Source: Niastella sp. OAS944
GTDB lineage: Bacteria; Bacteroidota; Bacteroidia; Chitinophagales; Chitinophagaceae
Assembly (NCBI GenBank): GCA_024809215.1
Contig: JANUBW010000007.1
Span: forward strand, 1 to 64,000
Direction: 5' to 3'
DNA: 64,000 nt
Positions within the stretch are counted from its first letter, which is position 1. Each line of letters opens with the position of its first letter. Both the position numbers and the translations under genes were made by a program. Under the pieces are notes generated by a model, which did not search any database, had not been told where the DNA came from, and saw only the letters and a list, made by a program, of their open reading frames with translations. Below, one piece after another: positions 44,076 to 51,262 of the stretch.

Positions 44076-46151
44076 AGCGCCCTTGTCTGCCACAGAAAAG
44101 CCCGAAAGTCCCAGTTCTTCACATTCCTGTTGCCATTTGGCCACCTTCCAGGGGGCATTTGATGCATCAAAAACGAATTGACGACAGGTGAAAACACCGG
44201 TGAGTTCTGCAATTTTTAACGGTGGGTTGTTCAAAAGAATAATAATGTCAACCGGCGTTTTGGGTGTAACGTTATAAAGCCTGTACGGCCGATCGATTAA
44301 TAAAAAGGAGAAATTCCCCAAAAAGAAGCGGTTGTTTGTACTCCGTATTTTTCCCGTGTCTTTTGTGTTGTTTACGCGGTATAGTGATCTGCTTGGTTGC
44401 AAATGAAATTTTTGTAATAACTCATCGTGCTGTAGTGTACTATCGCCTTTAAATATAAATTGGTTACCTACCATAACGTCAATGGCGCTGTGCTTTGGAA
44501 CGTTATATACAATGAGCTTCCTTTGATGCAATGCATTCCACACCGTGGTTATATGAAATACAATAAATGTTAATAAAGCCAGCAATGCAATTGATACACC
44601 CTGCTTTTTGTTATACATTAACCACCATGCTGTGGCAGTAATAAAAACATACAGGCAAACGAGTTGTGGCAGGCTGATCTGCAGGTCGTTTGTAATGGCA
44701 AAAGGCAATCTGCTTACCTGTTCAATAAAACTGTTCAGCCAGTAAATAAGATAGTGTAACAAATAGCCAACGCCTGCTGCTGCCGCGGGTAAAACGCTTA
44801 CCAGGCAAATAACAATTTCAACAATGATAATAAGGCTTGAAAGTGGGACAGCCAGCAGGTTGGCAAGTAGGAATAAGTTAGGGAACTGGTGAAAATGATA
44901 TATTGAAACCGGTACTGTAAGTATTTGGGCAGCAAGCGTAACGCATACCGATTTCCAAATGGTATCAACTATTTTATTGGGAACAAACAACAGGTCGTAA
45001 ATGGGTTTATAAAAAATGGCAAGGCTAAGTACTGCTGCATACGAGAGTTGAAAACCTGCATCCCAAAGCCAGAATGGGTTGTAGCAAAGAAGCAAAAAAG
45101 CAGAAGCGGCCAGGCTGTTATACACAGAGGTTTTTCTGTTCAGATGCGCGCCCAGCACAATACAGGTGAACATTACGGCAGAGCGAAGCACTGATGGTGA
45201 ACCGCCGGCAAGAAAGCTGAATAACCACAGGCCGGCAATAACAATTATGGGTTGAATGGTTTTCCCTGTTTTATATTTTGCCAATGGCTTGCATAACAAT
45301 ATTAATAGCCAGTAAATTAGCCCCAGATGCAACCCCGAAATGGCTATTATGTGTACAGCGCCGGTATCGGAGTAGGATTGAACCAGGCGTTTGTCTAAAT
45401 CATCTTTGTAGCCAATTAGCATGGCTTCGGCAAGCCCGGCTTCTTTGGCGCCTGTAATGTATTTCTTCAGGAGATTAATAATTTTTTCCCTTGTGGAAAA
45501 AAGATATTTCCTAAACAGGTTTTCATTTTCTATTTTGAGCGGTGCATACTCGCCTCGCTTCAGGTATACCTGGTATGAAATGCCCTGAAAAGTGCAATAC
45601 CGCTGATAATCAAAGCACCCCGGGTTACCTGTATTTTTAATCGGTTGCAAAGCTTTATAGAGTAACAACTGTTTGCCATAATGAAGTTGTTGAGCATTAC
45701 TGTCTTTCTGAAAATACAGTATGATCTTTCCGCCGGCTTTAGTAATAGAATGGTTAAACAGCACTGCCTGAACAGATGCTATGGTTTTAAAGGATTGTTT
45801 TTTTTCAGACAGTGGTTCTTCAATAGTCACCAGCACAGCCTTTCCTACAACATATTGCCTGGTAATATTCAGGTTTTCATTACGTACATCATTATAGAAC
45901 AATAATAAACCTCCTATAGCAAATAACATAACGTGTAGCCACAAGCCGTTATACCATTGGGCACGGTATTGGCGAGATAATGGCAGTGCGGAATACAGCC
46001 AGAGGGCAATAGCGCTGAAGGCGAAAAGCAGCCATAAAGAAGAAGCGGTTAAGGGCCAATACCACTGACAAGTAATACCGCCGGCAAATGGGATAATAAG
46101 CCGGATAAATGGTGATCCTTTCCAAATGGGCCAGGCAGGCAAATGTGGCAT
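44055..46151 (-). CDS. comEC: ComEC/Rec2 family DNA uptake channel
   Basis: Inner-membrane channel for transforming DNA (698 residues). N-terminal membrane helices and a DUF4131 region (about 30-215), then the Competence domain with the diagnostic DTGAVHIIAISGLHLGLIYW near residue 260 and about eight more helices to 530. The C-terminal 160 residues are the degenerate metallo-beta-lactamase-like region usual for shorter Bacteroidota ComEC proteins; no HxHxDH motif is present. comF and radA are in the same window. Confidence 0.9.
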   Translation of the reverse strand: MPHLPAWPIWKGSPFIRLIIPFAGGITCQWYWPLTASSLWLLFAFSAIALWLYSALPLSRQYRAQWYNGLWLHVMLFAIGGLLLFYNDVRNENLNITRQYVVGKAVLVTIEEPLSEKKQSFKTIASVQAVLFNHSITKAGGKIILYFQKDSNAQQLHYGKQLLLYKALQPIKNTGNPGCFDYQRYCTFQGISYQVYLKRGEYAPLKIENENLFRKYLFSTREKIINLLKKYITGAKEAGLAEAMLIGYKDDLDKRLVQSYSDTGAVHIIAISGLHLGLIYWLLILLCKPLAKYKTGKTIQPIIVIAGLWLFSFLAGGSPSVLRSAVMFTCIVLGAHLNRKTSVYNSLAASAFLLLCYNPFWLWDAGFQLSYAAVLSLAIFYKPIYDLLFVPNKIVDTIWKSVCVTLAAQILTVPVSIYHFHQFPNLFLLANLLAVPLSSLIIIVEIVICLVSVLPAAAAGVGYLLHYLIYWLNSFIEQVSRLPFAITNDLQISLPQLVCLYVFITATAWWLMYNKKQGVSIALLALLTFIVFHITTVWNALHQRKLIVYNVPKHSAIDVMVGNQFIFKGDSTLQHDELLQKFHLQPSRSLYRVNNTKDTGKIRSTNNRFFLGNFSFLLIDRPYRLYNVTPKTPVDIIILLNNPPLKIAELTGVFTCRQFVFDASNAPWKVAKWQQECEELGLSGFSVADKGAFVFNLY

Positions 46152-46753
46152 ACCGAATGGTAAAATACAATGGAATTGGTATTAATACGGGGAACCTGTG
46201 TTTGCAGAAGATAGAGGGGGAAGGTACTTTGAAAAACAAACTACCTACTTTATCAAAAAAGGACAAGGCTAATGGTAAAAAGATAAAGCAGGTAGTTTGA
46301 AAAAGGAAAAATTCTGTTATCAGAATAAAATTTCCTCAAGAGGATTTGTAGGATAACAAAAGCCTTGAGGAAATCTGTCGGCGGGTTTTCACAGGACCAT
46401 TGGATTTCTAAAACGGGATGATAGCAACTCTCCATGTCTAATTTCAGACAAAAACCGGATACATGCCAGAAAAGCGCGATTTATTAGATACGGTTTTTTG
46501 TACGGGTAAATTACGGTTGGTTGATCCCCGTAAAAAGACGGGGGTAAGGATCCCGTTTATTGGCGGTTATTTCTTCCTCATTTCACGGTATTTGAACCGT
46601 CTTTTTCACGTGACTAATTGAATTCCTTCACGTTACGAATAATAGTAATTTGTAATTAGTTGGCTAACACCCTGTTATAGCCGAAGTTTGCTGTGCCTTC
46701 GCGGTTACTTTTGAGTCGACAACACAATCACTCAATATCAAAACTCACAAGCT
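46152..46753. other. Spacer with a chain of hairpins
   Basis: No gene seen. Four stem-loops: an 18-bp inverted repeat with one mismatch (CAAACTACCTACTTTATC at 46237-46254 and its partner 46282-46299), ATTCTG TTAT CAGAAT (46311-46326, with a T run on the minus strand), CCTCAAG / CTTGAGG (46333-46370), and GATCCCCGT / ACGGGGGTAAGGATC (46514-46544). TACTTTTG at 46706-46713 could be a -7 element for the next gene, but its TTTG partner is only 15 bp away. Confidence 0.55.
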
Positions 46754-47227
46754 ATGACTACTATTGAAAAAAAATCCTTAAGGGTAGGAAGATACGTGGA
46801 TGCCAACCATGTTAACACACTTATCCGTACATATAAACAGGAAAGATGGCAACAGAATTCTGAGCGTATCGGCCAGGATGATTCGCTGAGTCTGTTCTAT
46901 TCAATAGAGGAGCTGGAAGAATTTCTGCAAAAAGCAAAAGAAGCCGGCGCCAATGGTGTTAGCGTGCATTTTGGTGTATATCCAGAAAATTTTAATGAGA
47001 GAGAAGGTTATGCCGGCAAGCAAACCACTGTATTTGTAGCAACAGACCGTCAGGAAACAGCTACAGGTATAGCACATAAGAACGTTTACCACGAAACTAA
47101 CAAAGGCAAACAACTGCTGGCCTACAACATGGGCCAATGGCCTCCCGGAAGTGGTACTGATACTGATTGGAATGGATTGGGTGTTACTATCGTTGATAAG
47201 GGCGATAAAGGAATGATTGTTATCTAG
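46754..47227 (+). CDS. Uncharacterised soluble protein, Bacteroidota-type
   Basis: A 157-residue soluble protein that I do not recognise by function. It has no signal peptide or membrane segment. The layout, an N-terminal helical part (about 1-65, with IEELEEFLQKAKEAG) followed by a beta-rich part (GVSVHFGVYPE, YAGKQTTVFVATD), resembles small Bacteroidota hypotheticals that carry a G-V-x-[IV]-x-[FY]-x-G then T-x-x-[FL]-V pattern. Codon use matches the neighbours. It ends in its own strong terminator, so it is separate from the signalling genes that follow. Confidence 0.8.
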   Translation: MTTIEKKSLRVGRYVDANHVNTLIRTYKQERWQQNSERIGQDDSLSLFYSIEELEEFLQKAKEAGANGVSVHFGVYPENFNEREGYAGKQTTVFVATDRQETATGIAHKNVYHETNKGKQLLAYNMGQWPPGSGTDTDWNGLGVTIVDKGDKGMIVI

Positions 47228-47256
47228 GTAATTACAGCTAAAGCTTATATTATATA

Positions 47257-47292
47257 AATCCGTTCCGGTTTATCCGGGACGGATTTTTTTTT
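47257..47292 (+). terminator. Terminator of the hypothetical gene
   Basis: AAATCCGTTCCGG TTTAT CCGGGACGGATTT stem followed by a run of eight T. Confidence 0.9.
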
Positions 47293-47320
47293 ATGGTCGA
47301 ATTCTCTACATTAGCGGCTG

Positions 47321-47962
47321 ATGAACTTTCCAACACTAATAATTGAGATCATTTGCCTGTTGGCGTCGATATACCTGTTTTTTCAGGTCTCCATACCGAA
47401 ATACCTGAAATTATTTCCTTTTTTCATGTTTATTACGCTGACAGTAGAAGTTAGCGCCTGGTTCTTCATAAAATATAAATGGAATGTAACTTTACTTTAT
47501 ATAGTTTTTACGTCATTCGAATTCATGTTTTACCTGTTTATTATAGCGTTCAGCATATATAATTTGAAGGCGAGAAAGATCATTTTGTGGTTAATGACTA
47601 TATACCCGGTTCTGGTGCTGCTCAATAGAATGTTTGTTCAACAGAGATCATTTCATACCATCACATATTCAATTGGGTGCTTATTGGTGGTGGCTGGCTG
47701 TATGTATTATTTTTTCGAACTATTTCAATCAACGCATTCGGTAAACCTGGTAAAGGAACCGGCATTTTGGATATGCTCTGGTCTGTTATTCTTTTATTGC
47801 TGTACTTTTCCGCTTATTGGTTTATGGAATTTTTTGCCTGGCCTGCCCGATATCATTTTAAAAAACCTGAGTTACATTCTAACATGCCTTAATATTTTAT
47901 TATACTCTTTATTTTCTATAGCATTTTTATGTAAGATCCAATTCCGGCGTTCAATACGATAA
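47321..47962 (+). CDS. Multi-spanning membrane protein, paralogue 1
   Basis: A 213-residue integral membrane protein with about seven helices and short loops, family unknown to me. Shared with the next gene are LKLFPFFMFITLTVEVSAWFF (here shortened to the motif L-x-P-[FW]-F-x-F-[IL]-T-x-x-x-E) near residue 30, a Y-x-x-[FY] ... F-x-[FW] segment near 65, and PAFWICSGLLFFYCCTFPLI near 150. The matching order and spacing show the two are paralogues. It precedes a two-component system whose kinase has no sensor domain, so it may be a sensor or input module; that is inference. Confidence 0.8.
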   Translation: MNFPTLIIEIICLLASIYLFFQVSIPKYLKLFPFFMFITLTVEVSAWFFIKYKWNVTLLYIVFTSFEFMFYLFIIAFSIYNLKARKIILWLMTIYPVLVLLNRMFVQQRSFHTITYSIGCLLVVAGCMYYFFELFQSTHSVNLVKEPAFWICSGLLFFYCCTFPLIGLWNFLPGLPDIILKNLSYILTCLNILLYSLFSIAFLCKIQFRRSIR

Positions 47963-48033
47963 TAACATGCCCCGATAATCTAAATTGTATCCCTGGCTTA
48001 GGATTTATCTGGAATAATTATTAATAACCAGAA

Positions 48034-48696
48034 ATGATAAGACCATTATTAGTTATATACCATATTCTCTTGATCGTTTGTTTTGTAACAGGTGTGGTTT
48101 GCACCAGGCGTTTGAAGTGGACCTTTTCCCCAATGAAACTGCTGCCCTGGTTTATTTTCCTCACCATGATCACCGAACTCATGGGGTGGTGGTGGGCCGA
48201 GCAATTTGGTAATAATCATAAAGTGTACAACATTTACCAGGTGGTACAGTTCGGGTTTTGGAGCTTTATACTATCCAGCCTGATCGCTAATAAAAGGGTT
48301 ATCCAATTGCTCGCAGGTCTTTCTTTTACATTTATTGCATTTGCTATTCTTAATATTGCTTTTATACAAGGCATGGCCCATTTTAATACACTTAACTATT
48401 TTACCGGCGCTATTATCGTTTCTTTTTTTAGCGGGTACTCTCTGAGCGAGCTTTTTAAGAAGGCGATTAACGAAAGCCCCTTTAAAATGCCTGCTTTTTG
48501 GATTGCCAGCAGCATGCTGGTACTAAACAGCTGTATGATACCGCTTATACTGCCGGCAACACTCAACATGCGATTTACATTTGCGGAATCCCGCATTTTG
48601 TTCAGTCTTATTATGCTGGTAAATTATATATCGTATACCATGATTACCATAGCCTTTTTGAACTATCATAAAAACAATAAGCCTTCTCCGCTATAG
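48034..48696 (+). CDS. Multi-spanning membrane protein, paralogue 2
   Basis: A 220-residue protein with about seven membrane helices, paralogous to the gene 71 nt upstream: MKLLPWFIFLTMITELMGW aligns with LKLFPFFMFITLTVEVSAW, and KMPAFWIASSMLVLNSC with KEPAFWICSGLLFFYCC. The conserved Glu within helix 2 and the P-A-F-W-I motif are shared. The histidine kinase gene starts 42 nt after its stop, suggesting one transcript. No enzyme motif is visible; a role as membrane receptor for the kinase is a hypothesis. Confidence 0.8.
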   Translation: MIRPLLVIYHILLIVCFVTGVVCTRRLKWTFSPMKLLPWFIFLTMITELMGWWWAEQFGNNHKVYNIYQVVQFGFWSFILSSLIANKRVIQLLAGLSFTFIAFAILNIAFIQGMAHFNTLNYFTGAIIVSFFSGYSLSELFKKAINESPFKMPAFWIASSMLVLNSCMIPLILPATLNMRFTFAESRILFSLIMLVNYISYTMITIAFLNYHKNNKPSPL

Positions 48697-48738
48697 CGTT
48701 GAACTTTATGCTAAATTGCCTGCTCCAATGGTGCTTAT

Positions 48739-49530
48739 ATGACATCTGAGATATATATAGTAATAATAATTGGTGCTATTCTGGCGGTGTTACTGGTAGG
48801 CTTTATTGTTACCATTCTGTTCCTGTACCAACGGCGGCAGCACAGGCAAATTATGGAGATAAACCGGATGAAGGAGGAGTACGAACGGGAAACGTTAAAG
48901 TCGCAACTGGAAATACAGGAGGAAACCTTTAAGAACATAGGGCAGGAACTGCATGATAATATTGGTCAAATGCTATCGGTAGTAAAGCTTTCGCTGGCAG
49001 TATTACCTATGGATGATAAGCATGATGCCTGGGAACCTATACAGGGCGCCCGCGGGGTGCTAAATAAAGCAATGATCGACCTGGCCAACCTAACCAAAAG
49101 TTTGCATACCGATCGTATAGCCCAAATTGGTTTGGCCGAATCGATACACTTTGAATTGGAAAACATAAACCGGACAGGATTACTTGAAATAGAGTTCGGG
49201 GTATCGGGTATAGAACAAAGCCTCGATGATCAGAAGGCGATCGTGTTGTTCAGGATCTTCCAGGAAAATCTCAACAACATTCTAAAGCACTCTAAAGCTA
49301 AAACTGTACGGATTACATTAACTTATCTCGACGATAAATTCATAATGAAGATAACCGACGATGGTATTGGCTTTAATGTAGCTGAAAAGAAAAATTCTAC
49401 ATCGTCTGCGGCTGGTGTTGGATTAAAGAGTATTTTCAACCGGGCAAAATTAATTGGTGCTGAAATAGATATGCAAAGTGAGCCCGGCCAGGGCACTATT
49501 ATTTCTATTCAGTTACCTTTACCCAATTAA
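48739..49530 (+). CDS. Sensor histidine kinase, NarX/DesK type, without sensor domain
   Basis: A 263-residue kinase with one membrane helix (about 6-30), a coiled-coil linker (EINRMKEEYERETLKSQLEI) and a HisKA_3 phosphoacceptor domain with H72 (GQELHDNIGQML). The HATPase_c domain has the N box around N177-N180 (FQENLNNILKHSKAK), D207-D208-G-I-G and GVGLKSI at 226-232. There is no periplasmic or PAS/GAF domain, so the signal must come through the membrane helix or a partner protein. The response regulator starts 17 nt downstream. Confidence 0.93.
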   Translation: MTSEIYIVIIIGAILAVLLVGFIVTILFLYQRRQHRQIMEINRMKEEYERETLKSQLEIQEETFKNIGQELHDNIGQMLSVVKLSLAVLPMDDKHDAWEPIQGARGVLNKAMIDLANLTKSLHTDRIAQIGLAESIHFELENINRTGLLEIEFGVSGIEQSLDDQKAIVLFRIFQENLNNILKHSKAKTVRITLTYLDDKFIMKITDDGIGFNVAEKKNSTSSAAGVGLKSIFNRAKLIGAEIDMQSEPGQGTIISIQLPLPN

Positions 49531-49547
49531 AAAGTGAATGCGCGATA

Positions 49548-50204
49548 ATGACTGTTAATAAAAACATACAGGTAGCAGTTGCAGATGACCATACTTTGCT
49601 GCGGAATGCACTGGCACGTTTGATCAATTCTTTTGAAAATTACAAAGTATTGTTTGAGGCCAGTAACGGACAGGATGTTAAGGAAAAGCTCAACAAGCAT
49701 ATAATACCCGACATTATTTTACTCGATGTAAATATGCCGGATATTGATGGCTATGAAACTGCCAAATGGATATACAAGAATTTTCCGCAGGTAAAGATCT
49801 TAGCGCTGTCGATGTTCAGCGATGAGAACATTATCATTCGCATGTTGCGCCTTGGTGCAAAAGGTTATATAATGAAGAATGCCGAGCCTGAAGAACTTAA
49901 ACTGGCGCTCGATTCTGTTCTGCACAAAGACTTTTATCTTTCTGAACTCATTTCGGGTAAGATCATCAGCGGCCTGCATAAAGACATGGATAAACCCAAC
50001 GAACCCGTTCACCTTACCGAAAAGGAAAAAGAGTTCCTGAAGTGGGTTTGTACTGAATTAACCTATAAAGACATTGCCACCAAAATGTTTGTGAGCCCCC
50101 GTACTGTGGATGATTACCGCAACTCACTGTTTGAAAAGCTGGGCGTGAAAACCCGGGTGGGGCTTGTTATATATGCAATAAAGCATAGTATGGTGGAAAT
50201 ATAA
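49548..50204 (+). CDS. NarL/FixJ family response regulator
   Basis: A 218-residue transcription regulator and cognate partner of the kinase just upstream. Receiver domain: D13-D14, phosphoacceptor D60 (IILLDVNMPDIDGYE), and K110 (AKGYIMKNA). The C-terminal LuxR-type HTH (about 150-212) includes LTYKDIATKMFVSPRTVDDYR. All receiver residues needed for phosphorylation are present. The target genes are unknown; the acyltransferase 10 nt downstream is likely part of the same operon. Confidence 0.95.
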   Translation: MTVNKNIQVAVADDHTLLRNALARLINSFENYKVLFEASNGQDVKEKLNKHIIPDIILLDVNMPDIDGYETAKWIYKNFPQVKILALSMFSDENIIIRMLRLGAKGYIMKNAEPEELKLALDSVLHKDFYLSELISGKIISGLHKDMDKPNEPVHLTEKEKEFLKWVCTELTYKDIATKMFVSPRTVDDYRNSLFEKLGVKTRVGLVIYAIKHSMVEI

Positions 50205-50214
50205 TGATCCTTCT

Positions 50215-51210
50215 ATGTATTTCAGGTCAATTCAGGTTTTACGATTTTCCGCCGCACTGTACGTGACCTTATTTCATATTACTTATTGGTGGAATTATAA
50301 CGAGGATTCTTTTCCAAAACTTTTTCAATTTGGATATGGGGCCGTTGATCTCTTCTTCGTGATCAGCGGCTTTGTTATTATACAATCAGCATGTGCCTTA
50401 AAACCGGGTTGGGCGTCGTTGGTTGAATTCCTTAAAAACAGGCTGGGGCGCATATATCCTGCTTACTGGCTTTTTTTATTGCTTTTTATTGTTACAGGCA
50501 TGGTTGATATAAGTGGCAGGACCTGGGGTGGATTTTTGCGTGCCTTTTTTCTGATACCTGGCTACAAGAGCATCATTATTACTACCTGGACATTACGGTA
50601 TGAAATGTATTTGTACTTCCTAATGGCCCTTGTTGTGATGAACAGGAAGCTTAAATATGTTTTATATTTTTTGTTTGGATTGGCACTGATAGCCAATATA
50701 ATGAAATTATTAGCCCCCTTGTTACATACCTGGCAAATACCCATATACGGTTTGTATAATGAATTTATGCTGGAGATATTTATAGGTGCTGCAATATGGT
50801 TGCTATATCAAAAAACGCCCGTTTGGCTGGCTGTAGGGCTATCAATAATTGGATTGGTCTGGTTCTTTACTCCCATTAAAATGCATACATCGCGTTTGCT
50901 TGATTTTGGAATACCATCGGCAATGCTTATAACGGGATTGACCGCACTGGAGTTTCACCGAAAGGTAAATGTACCCGAAGAATTAGTGCTTTTAGGAAAT
51001 GCTTCATATAGCTTGTATATTCTGCATACGCCTGTTATTTCAGCTGTTCTTAAAAACATTAATATTCAGTATGCTACCAACAAGCTGGTATTACTGTTAA
51101 TGGTTGTTATAGTTATCATATTAGCTGTTTACAGTTATCTGTATATTGAAAAGCCAATTTTACGCTGGCTTAAAAAGTATAAGCAAAAGCCGGTAGAACA
51201 GAAGATATAA
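50215..51210 (+). CDS. Acyltransferase 3 family membrane protein (OafA-like)
   Basis: A 331-residue integral membrane O-acyltransferase with about ten helices. The family signatures are RSIQVLRFSAALYVTLFHI at the N-terminus and YGAVDLFFVISGFVII near residue 40, where the H-x-x-x-W and the R/D residues form the presumed catalytic centre, plus GNASYSLYILHTPV near 260. It modifies a sugar or glycan at the envelope; the substrate cannot be told. It starts 10 nt after the response regulator gene and is the last gene before a bidirectional terminator. Confidence 0.88.
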   Translation: MYFRSIQVLRFSAALYVTLFHITYWWNYNEDSFPKLFQFGYGAVDLFFVISGFVIIQSACALKPGWASLVEFLKNRLGRIYPAYWLFLLLFIVTGMVDISGRTWGGFLRAFFLIPGYKSIIITTWTLRYEMYLYFLMALVVMNRKLKYVLYFLFGLALIANIMKLLAPLLHTWQIPIYGLYNEFMLEIFIGAAIWLLYQKTPVWLAVGLSIIGLVWFFTPIKMHTSRLLDFGIPSAMLITGLTALEFHRKVNVPEELVLLGNASYSLYILHTPVISAVLKNINIQYATNKLVLLLMVVIVIILAVYSYLYIEKPILRWLKKYKQKPVEQKI

Positions 51211-51246
51211 AAAAATCCCTCCCGATGTTTCGGGAGGGATTTTTAT
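51209..51246. terminator. Bidirectional terminator between acyltransferase and carB
   Basis: AAAAATCCCTCCCGA TGT TTCGGGAGGGATTTTT, a long symmetric stem with A and T runs, between convergent genes. Confidence 0.92.
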
Positions 51247-51262
51247 TTGGAGGTATTAAGAA

